Of a DNA stretch of 64,000 nucleotides, positions 44,523 through 53,921 are shown piece after piece. The stretch comes from Chryseobacterium arachidis (GTDB taxonomy: Bacteria > Bacteroidota > Bacteroidia > Flavobacteriales > Weeksellaceae), in assembly GCF_900129245.1 (NCBI RefSeq), contig NZ_FQUT01000012.1, forward strand, positions 62,001 through 126,000, in the 5' to 3' direction. The translations under genes and the position numbers were made by a program. Each line of letters begins with the position of its first letter. The first letter of the stretch is position 1. Below the pieces are notes generated by a model. That model saw nothing but the letters and a program-made list of their open reading frames with translations, made no database searches and had not been told where the DNA came from.

Positions 44523-44546
44523 AAAAAAGACAGCCATTCGGCTGCC
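44523..44546 (-). terminator. Intrinsic terminator at end of tra operon
   Basis: On the minus strand GGCAGCC/GGCTGTC (plus 44540-44546 and 44529-44535; one G-U pair) with a 4-base loop is followed by a run of six T (plus 44523-44528). It lies about 55 bases after the TraQ stop codon. Confidence 0.85.
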
Positions 44547-44600
44547 TTCCTTAAGTTTCCCTCTGGTAGTATAGGATCACATGTTGCAAAGATAGAAAGC

Positions 44601-45065
44601 TTAGCGAATCGGAGGTGTAAGTTTTTTGTTGTTAAACTGAAAATTCAGCTGCTTCTCATTTCCAAAACCATCCACGATCCAAACATCAAAGTTCTGAGAG
44701 ACGATTGACTTTGATAAATAATACAGTCGAAATTCCCTATCCAAAAGCGGATACAGATCATTCGGCAGATAGGGCTTTAAAGGAAGCTGCCGCAATGAAC
44801 CATCACCCTCATTTTGAAAGTACCGTATATAAAACTGATTACCATTATAATTTCCATTTGATACGATGGTGATTCTAATTTCGACGGTTTCACCAGTACC
44901 GATTTCTTTTGGCACCGGCATAACCTTTACTTCAAATGGAAACACCTCCTGGACATCCAGATTGTCCTTCTCACAGCTGTAACACGACAGGATGAATAAC
45001 ATTGCCGCTACCCCATACCACAAGCTGTATAATCCCTTTTTACTATTATCTATAACATTTTTCAT
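44601..45065 (-). CDS. traQ: Conjugal transfer protein TraQ (DUF3872)
   Basis: The 154-residue lipoprotein-like protein has a hydrophobic segment ending in FILSCYSCEKD and a beta-rich domain (VFPFEVKVMPVPKEIGTGET) typical of the DUF3872/TraQ family of CTnDOT-type elements. It is the last tra gene before the terminator, 12 bases after TraO. It is thought to belong to the outer part of the transfer apparatus; its detailed role is unknown. Confidence 0.88.
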   Translation of the reverse strand: MKNVIDNSKKGLYSLWYGVAAMLFILSCYSCEKDNLDVQEVFPFEVKVMPVPKEIGTGETVEIRITIVSNGNYNGNQFYIRYFQNEGDGSLRQLPLKPYLPNDLYPLLDREFRLYYLSKSIVSQNFDVWIVDGFGNEKQLNFQFNNKKLTPPIR

Positions 45066-45077
45066 AAGCTAATATTT

Positions 45078-45635
45078 TTAAAAATTAATGCGGAGCCCTA
45101 CTCCTGATGATGGTCTGAATTTTTCAAGGTCCGTACCCCAGAGCACCCTGAGACGACCTTGCACCATAAAAACTATCCTGTCTGAGAGATAGGTCTCCAG
45201 CGATAATCTGCCTGCCGTACCAAAGACAAACTGATTTTTGCTATGCAGCACAGCACCATCAATTAGTGTACTGTCACCCTTATTCACCACTTCAAAGCCG
45301 CCAACTGCCGCCAGTCCGGCATTCAGGGTAATAAACTTTCTGTTGTCTGAGAAGAGCTGAAGACTGTAACCCATCTCGCCAAGATAGCTTTTGATAGGAA
45401 TCTTCCACTGCTTATAATCCGTATTTCGACTCTGAAATTCCGCAGCCCAGATCCAGTAATTTCCATACCTTCCGAAACTGTTCAGTGTGATATTGAAGTA
45501 ATAATTATTACTAATATCCTTATCAGATAATATTCCGGCATTTACTTCAACAGCCTTTTGTCGGTATATCATGCGCTGGGCATATCCGCTGATGCTTACT
45601 AGTCCCAACATTAAAATCATGAGATATTTTTTCAT
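45078..45635 (-). CDS. traO: Conjugal transfer protein TraO
   Basis: The 185-residue exported protein has a signal peptide (MKKYLMILMLGLVSISGYAQ) and a beta-strand-rich mature part that ends in GVGLRINF, consistent with a small outer-membrane barrel as in the TraO family. It lies between traN and traQ with 7- and 12-base gaps, as in CTnDOT-like operons. It probably forms part of the outer-membrane complex of the mating apparatus. Confidence 0.88.
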   Translation of the reverse strand: MKKYLMILMLGLVSISGYAQRMIYRQKAVEVNAGILSDKDISNNYYFNITLNSFGRYGNYWIWAAEFQSRNTDYKQWKIPIKSYLGEMGYSLQLFSDNRKFITLNAGLAAVGGFEVVNKGDSTLIDGAVLHSKNQFVFGTAGRLSLETYLSDRIVFMVQGRLRVLWGTDLEKFRPSSGVGLRINF

Positions 45636-45642
45636 AGCCTGT

Positions 45643-46527
45643 CTATTGATTTACTTTGATGTTCATTTCGGATACTGGCTTCGCATTTACGAGATCCGAA
45701 TTTTCAATTTCCAAAACCTGACTCCTTGCACCATTCTGTTCAAATATTTCTATTCGCAGCAACTGGCTGTCAGTAATTGTAAACTGGTCAAGCAGAACAA
45801 CATTACCGGCAGTACTTTTATCCGGTACAACCTGTAACATCGGATACTCACGCAGGAGTAGCAACTGTCTTTCCTGGGATACCGTTCTTTTTGCGACCTG
45901 CTTATCGACAATTTTAAAAGTGCAGAAGTCCACAGCAAACGGAACATTGGATTTATTCTTCAATACCAAATGAAAATAAAATTTCCCGTTATGTACATAG
46001 ATCCCATTCAAAAGCAGCTGAACGCCATATGAACGCGAAGCAATATGACGGATATATCTTCTGTTGCGATCGTATATCGTTTTAAGAACGGCTTCGGTAA
46101 GGGATGGGGCATTAAAACCAAGTTCCTCAAACTGTACACTGCTGCTACCTTCCCGCTCCCCTTCATGTTGCATTTTGACCAGATCATAATTTAAATTTGG
46201 CGGATCCGGGCTGTAAGTCACATTGAAACTGTAAAATTTACCATCCTCGGTGATGACACTAAAGTTCGTTTCCTCCTGAAAATCTTTTACTGCAGCTTTT
46301 ACCCGAAGGACATTCTGCGCGTCCTCCGCTTTTGCAGCAATCAGGTAATCTGATCCCAGATCAGCGTACCGGATAGCTACGGGGAAAATAAGGTGGCTGG
46401 TTTTGTTGTAGGTAACTTCTAGCCTATAGGGTTCTACCCTTCCCGCTTCAAGGGACTGCTGGCCGAAAGTTTTGAAAAACAACCCTACAAAAAGTACCAT
46501 TGCCAGGATATGTTTTATTGATTTCAT
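45643..46527 (-). CDS. traN: Conjugal transfer protein TraN
   Basis: The 294-residue protein begins with a signal peptide (MKSIKHILAMVLFVGLFFKT), then the conserved VEPYRLEVTYNKTSHLIFPV region and beta-rich periplasmic domain of Bacteroidota TraN, the functional counterpart of VirB9. It would join the outer-membrane core complex with TraM. It is 22 bases after traM in the operon. Confidence 0.9.
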   Translation of the reverse strand: MKSIKHILAMVLFVGLFFKTFGQQSLEAGRVEPYRLEVTYNKTSHLIFPVAIRYADLGSDYLIAAKAEDAQNVLRVKAAVKDFQEETNFSVITEDGKFYSFNVTYSPDPPNLNYDLVKMQHEGEREGSSSVQFEELGFNAPSLTEAVLKTIYDRNRRYIRHIASRSYGVQLLLNGIYVHNGKFYFHLVLKNKSNVPFAVDFCTFKIVDKQVAKRTVSQERQLLLLREYPMLQVVPDKSTAGNVVLLDQFTITDSQLLRIEIFEQNGARSQVLEIENSDLVNAKPVSEMNIKVNQ

Positions 46528-46549
46528 ATTGTAAAATTTAGTTTTATTA

Positions 46550-47905
46550 TTATTTTTTGGTCAATAGCAGAACCGGAAGTCCTGCATTCAGGGTTACTTT
46601 GGTAGCTCGAAGCTTTTTGGAAAAAAAGCCGGAGACACCCTGTATCAGTCCACGGCTAAGATCTCCCGTAATCTGTTGCCCTGCCGATCTGGACATGGAG
46701 ATATTCATCCCGGAGCTTTGACTCATATTGGCAGCTATCTCAGCCGCTGCGCTTACTTCATCGGACCGTGGTATGGCGAGCCCCAGCTGACCATCAAGCC
46801 CATACACCAGAATTTCTACAGGAATTATATTTCCCTTTACCTCAACAGAAGATACTTTGAGCTGCAGTCTGTTTCCCTGGAATTTTGTTTCCGCCACGAT
46901 TTCGGTTCCCTTTAGAACAGATTTTCCAGCGATCATCGCGCTTTCAGAAAGCCTCAGCTTGACAGATCCTTCCCCGGTAATCGTCTTGGTTTCCATCACG
47001 ATCGCCCGGATGCTGTTCTTTTCAATTTCACCAGCATTGATTTCACCGGTCGTTATAAAACTCCTATTACGATCCTCATGCAATCCTGCCAAGAAACTTG
47101 AGTCGTCAGGCTCCCTGTAAAGCGCTGAGACGACATTTTTTTTTGCATTCTTTAAGCCTTCTGTTTTTTTCACTTTGACGATCTCACTGTATTTTTTTGT
47201 TCCCACAGTATCCACCGGAACTTCCGCTTTTGCAGTTCCATTCATCAGACCTTGCGGTACCGAACCTGTCGGTAAATATTTAGAGGCCATTTCATAGGAC
47301 TTTTCCATTAAAGTCAGCTGATCCTTTATCGTTGGGGTCGCAGGGACATCTCTGTCGGAAAGCCTTTCCTTAAGCTGATCGACCTGCCTGCGCAACTGCA
47401 GCTTCTCTCTATCGTCATCTCTGTAAAATGAACTAAGGGTCTGCTGTGCATTTTGGTAACTGTTCAAGGAGCCGCCCGCATATCCTGAAGAATTTGAGTT
47501 GCCCGAAAATCCCGAACTTTGATTTTGGAGGGGATTTCCTGAATTCGCACCCGAATTGCTGTCTGCACCACTGTTCCAATAGTCAGACAGGGACATCAGA
47601 GCATTTCGTTTTGCCTCCTCCCTTTCTTCGATCATTTCCTTTTCATATGCTTTCTGCTTATCAGACTGCAAACCCTTATCTGTTGCCTCAGGTACTGCAT
47701 TTTTCAATCCTGCATCCAGATTTTCCTGCTGCTCTGACTTCGGTTTAAAAATCAGATAAAGGCAGGCAAAAAATACAATCCCCATCAGTCCAAAAATTAA
47801 AGGTTTCTTTAGTTTCTCGCCTTTTGAGCCCTCCCCAGCACTGTTTTCTAAAGAACTGCCATCATCTACAATCAGGCTCACTCTCTTATTTTCTTTCTCT
47901 TCCAT
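46550..47905 (-). CDS. traM: Conjugal transfer protein TraM
   Basis: The 451-residue protein has one membrane helix at about 33-50 (PLIFGLMGIVFFACLYLIF), a long Gln/Asn/Ser-rich periplasmic linker (about 100-160) and a C-terminal beta-rich domain (TGEINAGEIEKNSIRAIVME, GTEIVAETKFQGNRLQLKV). This layout matches TraM, the VirB10-like link between inner and outer membranes. It overlaps traL by 20 bases. Confidence 0.9.
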   Translation of the reverse strand: MEEKENKRVSLIVDDGSSLENSAGEGSKGEKLKKPLIFGLMGIVFFACLYLIFKPKSEQQENLDAGLKNAVPEATDKGLQSDKQKAYEKEMIEEREEAKRNALMSLSDYWNSGADSNSGANSGNPLQNQSSGFSGNSNSSGYAGGSLNSYQNAQQTLSSFYRDDDREKLQLRRQVDQLKERLSDRDVPATPTIKDQLTLMEKSYEMASKYLPTGSVPQGLMNGTAKAEVPVDTVGTKKYSEIVKVKKTEGLKNAKKNVVSALYREPDDSSFLAGLHEDRNRSFITTGEINAGEIEKNSIRAIVMETKTITGEGSVKLRLSESAMIAGKSVLKGTEIVAETKFQGNRLQLKVSSVEVKGNIIPVEILVYGLDGQLGLAIPRSDEVSAAAEIAANMSQSSGMNISMSRSAGQQITGDLSRGLIQGVSGFFSKKLRATKVTLNAGLPVLLLTKK

Positions 47906-48173
47906 TTTCGCTATTTTTTGAGTTAGTCAACACAGAGTCCTTATCCTCAGACCGATCCTTTAATACGCCAGAGGAATTGATATGCTCAATGGTCATATGG
48001 CCCTCTTCACGCCCGAGATCATAACATACCTTAACCAGTACACCGATTCCTACGATCAGATAAAAACCAAAGAGCAGGATGACATACCGGAACTGAGTTT
48101 TTAAAGGCAGGTCACGCCATTTCAAATCGAGCTTTTCTAATGTTTCTTCTATTTTTTTTCTAAAATTTTTCAT
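47886..48173 (-). CDS. traL: Conjugal transfer protein TraL-like (DUF3989)
   Basis: I chose the ATG at 48173 (MKNFRKKIEETLEKLDLKWR), giving 95 residues, because the longer frame overlaps traK. One membrane helix (VILLFGFYLIVGIGVLV) follows a basic amphipathic N-terminus, and the tail is polar. Size, position between traK and traM and the single helix fit the DUF3989/TraL family. Its role is structural and not defined. Confidence 0.78.
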   Translation of the reverse strand: MKNFRKKIEETLEKLDLKWRDLPLKTQFRYVILLFGFYLIVGIGVLVKVCYDLGREEGHMTIEHINSSGVLKDRSEDKDSVLTNSKNSENGRERK

Positions 48174-48210
48174 ACGTTCTGTCTTATTGTAAGTGAATGT
48201 TTGGCTGTTA

Positions 48211-48834
48211 TTACCTCTCGATAACTTCTTCATCTTTATTGGAGATCACTGCAAACTTCAGGATCTGAAACCCCTGTGGATTACTGTCCGAACGGACACT
48301 GTTCAAAAGGTTGCATGAAGTCACAAGGCTCCTGCGGGTAAGGTTGCTTGACCGGATGATAAACTGCTTGGCATAGGATGTTACGGTGTACGGATAGGTA
48401 TTAAAGTTGCAGACCACACTGTCAACCTCAACTCTCTGCTGGACATTCCCTGAAATAATCCTATTGTAGTATCCCTTTTCAGAAAGATCCCGGTAATAAT
48501 CAAAGGCACTTTTGTCAGCAAGATCAAAGGCTCTCTTCATATTGCTTTCAATGGCAGCTTTGTCAGGTGCCAGCGTGAAAAACAGTTCATGGAACCTTCG
48601 TACATGCTCCCTGGCTTCAACCGGTCTGTTAATGGAGGCATCCTGAGAAAGTGCCAGCATCAGTGATTTTCCCTGATCCAATACATAGATCTTCTCACGT
48701 TGCTCTTTGGCAAATGCATAAGATTTCCAAATGGCAAAAACAGTCACCCCTGCACATAAGAATGCGAATACTATGGCATACAATCTGATCTGCTTAAAGC
48801 TGTTTTCTATATTTCTAAGTGTCTTGAATTCCAT
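48211..48834 (-). CDS. traK: Conjugal transfer protein TraK
   Basis: The 207-residue protein shows the conserved TraK opening (FKTLRNIENSFKQIRLYAIV) with one membrane helix (about 18-37), then the family segment VLDQGKSLMLALSQD and a periplasmic beta-containing domain. It resembles a VirB8-type inner-membrane scaffold in position and topology. It lies 6 bases downstream of traJ. Confidence 0.92.
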   Translation of the reverse strand: MEFKTLRNIENSFKQIRLYAIVFAFLCAGVTVFAIWKSYAFAKEQREKIYVLDQGKSLMLALSQDASINRPVEAREHVRRFHELFFTLAPDKAAIESNMKRAFDLADKSAFDYYRDLSEKGYYNRIISGNVQQRVEVDSVVCNFNTYPYTVTSYAKQFIIRSSNLTRRSLVTSCNLLNSVRSDSNPQGFQILKFAVISNKDEEVIER

Positions 48835-48840
48835 GGCTCA

Positions 48841-49857
48841 CTAGTTTTTTTGTTCTCCACCTTTGTTCTGCAACAGTTCACCGGAAATACCACCCGCTAC
48901 GGCTCCTGCTCCTGCTGCCGCCACATTTCCACTTCGCATAGCCGTCTGACTCACATTTCTCGTAAAGTTACCTGCACCTCCGGCCTGAATGATCCAACCG
49001 GTAACTGTAGGGATCGTGAAGTATCCTACGATACCGATAATCATAAAAATGACGTAGACCGTATTGCTGGTATCCGGAATAAAGGTGGGGTCATTCAGCA
49101 TTTCGATATCCCGCTCTAGGATCAATGACTGTATTTTGGCCAACATCGCACTGAACATATCCGCGACAGGTAACCATAAATAAACACTGATATATCGCGT
49201 TAGCCACTGGGTGAGTGTACTCTGAAAACCATCCCAGACAGATATCGCAAATGCGATGGGGCCAAGAATGGATAGAACGATCAGAAAGAAGGTTCTTATT
49301 GTATCGATCACTAAAGCGGCAGCCTGAAATAAAATTTCTAAAAGCTCCCTGAACCATCTTTTTGTAGCCTGTTCCATATTGTAAGCAGAGCGATCCATAT
49401 ACATGCCTGCCATCGTAACCAGATCATTCGGTGACCATCCCAGGTCATCGAGCTTCTTGTCAAATTCTTCATTGTTCACCAGATAGGCTGTTTCCGGATT
49501 TCGGAGCATGGCTTCCTTTTCGAGCAGATCTTTCTGCTGCTGTAATTTATTAAGATCAAGGATCTGGCTGTCCAGCATTCCGTGTGTTCCTTTTACCACC
49601 GGACTTAAAACACCGTTGATCGTTCCAAGTACGATGGTCGGAAAAAACATGATGCAAAGTCCAATCGCAAATGGTCTTAACAGCGGAAAAACATCAATCG
49701 GTTCTGCGCGGCTCAGTGCCTGCCATACCTTGAGGGCAACATAAAAGAGCGCTCCCAGACCCGCTACCCCTTTTGCTACTGTAGCCATCGTTGCCGACAG
49801 CGGCAGCATTTCATCATAGAGCCCTCGTAGGAGCTCATGTAGATTATTAAATTCCAT
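48841..49857 (-). CDS. traJ: Conjugal transfer protein TraJ
   Basis: The 338-residue protein has several long membrane helices (for example FAIGLCIMFFPTIVLGTING and AALVIDTIRTFFLIVLSILG), a soluble loop at about 85-165 and an Ala/Gly-rich C-terminal tail (AAAGAGAVAGGISGE). This is the polytopic VirB6-like component of CTnDOT-type transfer systems. It follows traI by 11 bases. Confidence 0.92.
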   Translation of the reverse strand: MEFNNLHELLRGLYDEMLPLSATMATVAKGVAGLGALFYVALKVWQALSRAEPIDVFPLLRPFAIGLCIMFFPTIVLGTINGVLSPVVKGTHGMLDSQILDLNKLQQQKDLLEKEAMLRNPETAYLVNNEEFDKKLDDLGWSPNDLVTMAGMYMDRSAYNMEQATKRWFRELLEILFQAAALVIDTIRTFFLIVLSILGPIAFAISVWDGFQSTLTQWLTRYISVYLWLPVADMFSAMLAKIQSLILERDIEMLNDPTFIPDTSNTVYVIFMIIGIVGYFTIPTVTGWIIQAGGAGNFTRNVSQTAMRSGNVAAAGAGAVAGGISGELLQNKGGEQKN

Positions 49858-49868
49858 AGCAGCTAAGT

Positions 49869-50501
49869 TTACCAGTATTTTTGTCCTGAAGTCCCATACA
49901 GTTCCATCACCCTTTTTGTATTGTTCTGCTTTTTAGCTCGAAGGATACTCACGGATATGTTCTTACCGGTATAATATCTTACCAGGCTGTGATACTCTTT
50001 GACTTCCTTGTATACCCTGTCAATGATTTCCATACGTTCCTTGTCATTGAGCGAAAGAGTACTTGATGTGACAATTTCCTTGAGTTCCTTTAACAATGCC
50101 GTACTCTCATTGAGCAATGCCGAATATCCGTTCCCGATTGCCATAAGCTCATCGGCAGAAAAATTCTTATCATTGAGCATTTTGCCGAAATTATTGACAT
50201 ACATACTGCTCACATCGCCTACAAGGAGCACCGTCTGCTGAACTTTTCGCGCATCTTTGACCAGATTGTTCACCTCTTTCAGTTTGTCATAATATTCCTT
50301 ACCCTGCTCATAGACTTTTTTAACTTCATTGAAGTTCTTGACCACATTGGAAACGGTACCGGAGGTCTGTACGATCTCATTGGCACTGTTGAGCACACCG
50401 GAAATCAGGTTTCCGGGATCCGTTACCACCCATTGTGCATTGGCTTTTTGTGAAATGGTGAATGTGATAACCATCATCACAGTTAGAATTAGATTTTTCA
50501 T
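49869..50501 (-). CDS. traI: Conjugal transfer protein TraI (DUF4141)
   Basis: The 210-residue exported protein has a signal peptide (MKNLILTVMMVITFTISQKA) and then QWVVTDPGNLISGVLNSANE, the hallmark of the DUF4141 family, with a long helical body (VYEQGKEYYDKLKEVNNLVK). Its size, helical nature and place before TraJ recall VirB5-type minor pilus or periplasmic components. It lies 30 bases after TraG. Confidence 0.9.
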   Translation of the reverse strand: MKNLILTVMMVITFTISQKANAQWVVTDPGNLISGVLNSANEIVQTSGTVSNVVKNFNEVKKVYEQGKEYYDKLKEVNNLVKDARKVQQTVLLVGDVSSMYVNNFGKMLNDKNFSADELMAIGNGYSALLNESTALLKELKEIVTSSTLSLNDKERMEIIDRVYKEVKEYHSLVRYYTGKNISVSILRAKKQNNTKRVMELYGTSGQKYW

Positions 50502-50531
50502 TGCGTAATTTTTTTGATTGTTATTGATTGA

Positions 50532-53045
50532 TTAATTGTCTTTGGATTCAAGCCCCTTGATTCTTTTCAGGGATATTTTCTTAATAGCACCTTCCACATC
50601 ACCGCCCATCTCATGGGCAAGGTTCATAACCTCCATTTTCTCGGATTCCTCTGTGGTGTAGGCCAGATATTCCTGAGTGCTTACCTCAGTAGCGTAAACG
50701 GCCGAGTGCGTTCCGCCAAGTCCGATCCAGACCTCTTTGTAAAGCCTTGATGGGTCATTATCCTGATTGATGGATAGAATTTGAGACTTTTCGCGTTCCG
50801 TTAGCCCCAGCATGTTCTGGATCTCATCAAACTTATTGGCATACTTGCGCTGGTCAAGAAGAATCTTGCAGTCTGAATTGTTGATGATGCTTTCCCTGAC
50901 GATCGGCGAATGGATAATGTCATCCACTTCCTGGGTAACAACTACCGCCTCACCAAAGAACTTTCTTACCGTTTTAAACAGGTATTTCAGATATTCAGCC
51001 ATCCCTTCTTTGGCAATGGCTTTCCAGGCTTCTTCAATTAAAATCATCTTTCGGATCCCTTTCAGCCTACGCATCTTGTTGATAAAAGTCTCCATAATGA
51101 TGATGGTCACAACCGGAAAGAGCACCTTATGATCCTTGATGGCATCGATTTCAAAAACGATAAACCGTTTGGTCAAAAGATCCATCTGTTTTTCGGAGTT
51201 TAAGAGATAATCATATTCTCCGCCACGGTAATAGGGCTCCAGCACATTCAGGAAATTCGCCAGATCAAAATCCTTTTCACGGACCTCTTTCTGTTCAATG
51301 ATCTTTTTGTAGTCCCCTTTTACATAGTCGTAGAACCCGTTGAAACAGGGATATTCATTACTGCTTTTTATGCGCTCAATGTATCCCGAGACCGCATTGG
51401 ACAGTGCCACCTCCTCGCTCCTTTTGGGAGCCTCATCATCACGCTTCCACAAAGTGAGAATAAGAGTTTTGATACTTTCCTTCTTTTCGATATCAAAAAT
51501 TCCGTCGTCAGTGTAAAAAGGATTGAAAGCAATCGGGTTGTCTTCCGTATAGGTGAAATAAACCCCATCCTCTCCTTTGGTCTTGCCTCTGATCAGCTCA
51601 CACAATCCCTGGTAACTGTTTCCGGTATCCACCAGAAGCACATGGGTACCCTGTTCGTAATACTGCCTGACCATATGATTGGTAAAAAATGACTTGCCGC
51701 TTCCACTGGGTCCCAAAATAAATTTGTTCCTATTGGTGATGATCCCTTTCTTCATCGGAAGGTCAGAGATATCCACATGGATCGGTTTACCGGTAAGACG
51801 GTCAGCCAGCTTGATACCAAATGGTGAAAGTGAATTCTGGTAATTGGTTTCCTCGGTAAAGAAGCAAAGTGCAGGTTCAATAAAAGTGTAATAACTTTCT
51901 TCTGCAGGAAAGTCGCCTGCATTACCCGGAATTCCTGCCCAGAACAGCGTTGCCGCATCAATGGTATTATGCCTCGGTTTACATTCCATTAGCGCAAGTG
52001 AACTACCAACGTCATTCTTAAGCTGCTTGAGCTCTTCGCGATCCTCCGACCATGCAAAAACATTGAAGTGCGCACGGATGGACGGCGAACCGTGGGAATG
52101 GGCTTCGTTGAGATAACGCTCAATCCATTCCTTGTTGATCTGGTTAGCCCTGCTGTAACGCGCAAGGGAATGCATATTCCGGGCTGACTTTTCAAACTTC
52201 TTTAGATTCTCGGTACTGTTATCTATAAAAAGATACTGGTTGTAGATGTGGTCACAGCTGAGCATCAGGCCTACCGGTGCGGAGAATGATAGCATACAGT
52301 CACTCCGGTCAGTCGATAAACGGTCATAGCGTTTGGATTCTGAGACAGTCACGGGAAGGTCATCGGTATCTGAAAGCGTGTGAAGCACCATCCTTTTATT
52401 TCCGATCCGAAGTTCTTCTGCTCCCAAAGCCATATCCTGCAGCGGCACATTATTCCTTCGGTCCAGACTAAAATACTGCGCTAAAATACCACTATCGTGT
52501 TCTCCTCCTAAAATAGCATCTTCATTAAGCTGATGCATTTTCACATAACCACTGTCATTGATGATCCGCTGGAACTGTGATACTGCCTCTACAAAATGAC
52601 GCATACCCTCTTTATCCTTGATTTCCTTAGGAATGAGATTGCCTTTGCACAGACTACTGAAATTGCTCTGCATCCGCATTCTTTCCCTGGTTGTTTTTGT
52701 CAGGAACAGATAACAGTAATGATTTAAAAATGGACGCTCATTAAAGTGCTGCTGGTAGGATCTTGAAAGAAAACTGTGCTCCTCCTTTTCCAGATCAGGA
52801 CTATAACTTTCCTTCAGATACCAGTCCTGTTTATGGACAATACTGAAATCCGGCAACGTTTTAACCGCCTTATTCCAGGATGAATGGATGGCTTCATAAA
52901 CATCCGCTCCTACGGTAAAAAGCTCGGGAAGCAAAACCAGAAAACATAAGGTGATATCGCCTTCCTTGGAAATGATACAGTTATTTTCCACTGCCAGCAG
53001 CGGAAATCTGCTTTCCAGCGTCGTTGTTCTACTGCTGTTTCTCAT
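50532..53045 (-). CDS. traG: TraG family conjugation ATPase (VirB4-like)
   Basis: The 837-residue protein is the energy-providing VirB4-type ATPase. It has an N-terminal domain (about 1-400) and a C-terminal P-loop domain with Walker A LGPSGSGKSFF (about 443-451) and Walker B KMILIEEAWKAIA (about 660-672), plus the conserved VVTQEVDDI stretch. It overlaps traF by 17 bases. The helicase-like motor would power pilus assembly and substrate passage. Confidence 0.95.
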   Translation of the reverse strand: MRNSSRTTTLESRFPLLAVENNCIISKEGDITLCFLVLLPELFTVGADVYEAIHSSWNKAVKTLPDFSIVHKQDWYLKESYSPDLEKEEHSFLSRSYQQHFNERPFLNHYCYLFLTKTTRERMRMQSNFSSLCKGNLIPKEIKDKEGMRHFVEAVSQFQRIINDSGYVKMHQLNEDAILGGEHDSGILAQYFSLDRRNNVPLQDMALGAEELRIGNKRMVLHTLSDTDDLPVTVSESKRYDRLSTDRSDCMLSFSAPVGLMLSCDHIYNQYLFIDNSTENLKKFEKSARNMHSLARYSRANQINKEWIERYLNEAHSHGSPSIRAHFNVFAWSEDREELKQLKNDVGSSLALMECKPRHNTIDAATLFWAGIPGNAGDFPAEESYYTFIEPALCFFTEETNYQNSLSPFGIKLADRLTGKPIHVDISDLPMKKGIITNRNKFILGPSGSGKSFFTNHMVRQYYEQGTHVLLVDTGNSYQGLCELIRGKTKGEDGVYFTYTEDNPIAFNPFYTDDGIFDIEKKESIKTLILTLWKRDDEAPKRSEEVALSNAVSGYIERIKSSNEYPCFNGFYDYVKGDYKKIIEQKEVREKDFDLANFLNVLEPYYRGGEYDYLLNSEKQMDLLTKRFIVFEIDAIKDHKVLFPVVTIIIMETFINKMRRLKGIRKMILIEEAWKAIAKEGMAEYLKYLFKTVRKFFGEAVVVTQEVDDIIHSPIVRESIINNSDCKILLDQRKYANKFDEIQNMLGLTEREKSQILSINQDNDPSRLYKEVWIGLGGTHSAVYATEVSTQEYLAYTTEESEKMEVMNLAHEMGGDVEGAIKKISLKRIKGLESKDN

Positions 53046-53373
53046 GATCTCTGGATTTTGATTTTACACGCAATAATTCCTGTACAGGCTTACGGCAGCT
53101 GATATACTGCGGATGTTTCCGTTTGGCACCAAGCTTCATCAATCCGTATTCGCCGTACCTGCTATTCAGGGAAAAGGTTTTCCAGATGATCAGTGAAGCG
53201 GCGCCGATGCCAAATGATAGGCAGACATACATATTGGTTCCGGCCATGTAAAGGATCATCAGCAGAATTAATACGGTCAGCAAGCCGCCTGCAAAAATGA
53301 ACAGATACTGTGCTTTCAGCCCTTTGAACTCGACCGTCCTTCCTATTCCTTTATTGATGCTATATTGTTTCAT
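53029..53373 (-). CDS. traF: Conjugal transfer protein TraF (DUF4133)
   Basis: I chose the ATG at 53373 (MKQYSINKGIGRTVEFKGLK), which matches the DUF4133 family start and gives 114 residues; the longer frame overlaps traE. It has two membrane helices (about 21-40 and 47-62) and the tail YGEYGLMKLGAKRKHPQYIS. This is the small VirB3-like protein before the VirB4 ATPase. Confidence 0.92.
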   Translation of the reverse strand: MKQYSINKGIGRTVEFKGLKAQYLFIFAGGLLTVLILLMILYMAGTNMYVCLSFGIGAASLIIWKTFSLNSRYGEYGLMKLGAKRKHPQYISCRKPVQELLRVKSKSRDHEKQQ

Positions 53374-53423
53374 TTTTATTGATTTAAAAATTGTTGATAG
53401 AATCTTTGAAGGATAATCTCTTC

Positions 53424-53732
53424 CTACAGGAAGAAGGATCTTAAAATCGTTGCCGCAACGATCAGGAAAATACAGGCACCAAACCATGATGCCGCAGTCT
53501 TTGAAGTATCGGGATCACCTGAACTGAATTTGTTATACACCTTCACCCCACCAATGAGACCGACTACAGCTCCGATCGCGTAAATGAGTTTCGTAGCCGG
53601 ATCAAAATAAGAGGTAACCATCTGTGTCGCTTCCTGAATACCCGCAGCGCCATTTCCCTGTGCAAAAGCCCCATTACTGACGAGCGAAATAAACAGGAAC
53701 GCCAGCAAAATTTTTTGTCTTGATTTTTTCAT
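53424..53732 (-). CDS. traE: Conjugal transfer protein TraE (DUF4134)
   Basis: The 102-residue protein has a signal-like N-terminus ending in NGAFAQG and two membrane helices with the family motif DPATKLIYAIGAVVGLIGG and FSSGDPDTSKTAASWFGACI. DUF4134/TraE corresponds to a VirB2-type pilin-like subunit. It begins the uninterrupted part of the operon; a strong terminator lies 150 bases upstream of it. Confidence 0.92.
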   Translation of the reverse strand: MKKSRQKILLAFLFISLVSNGAFAQGNGAAGIQEATQMVTSYFDPATKLIYAIGAVVGLIGGVKVYNKFSSGDPDTSKTAASWFGACIFLIVAATILRSFFL

Positions 53733-53882
53733 GTTTCATTACATTTTAGTTTGTAATACCCGCCTGTGCGGGCTTGGAAACAAAGGTGTTGCAGATAGTA
53801 TCGGATTGGGGGTCAGCTGGTATCAGACGTACTAAGTTTGCCGTTATTGTCCTAATCGGAGTTCGGAAAAAGCCATAAAAAA

Positions 53883-53906
53883 CCGCCAGACTTTCAAGTC
53901 TGGCGG
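53883..53906 (-). terminator. Strong hairpin/terminator before traE
   Basis: A perfect 11-bp stem CCGCCAGACTT/AAGTCTGGCGG with a 2-base loop. Read on the minus strand it is followed by T-rich sequence (plus AAAAAA at 53877-53882). It lies 15 bases beyond the stop of the gene at 53922 and before traE, so the upstream tra genes and traE-traQ may be separate transcripts. Confidence 0.88.
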
Positions 53907-53921
53907 CTACACTTCCCTGGG

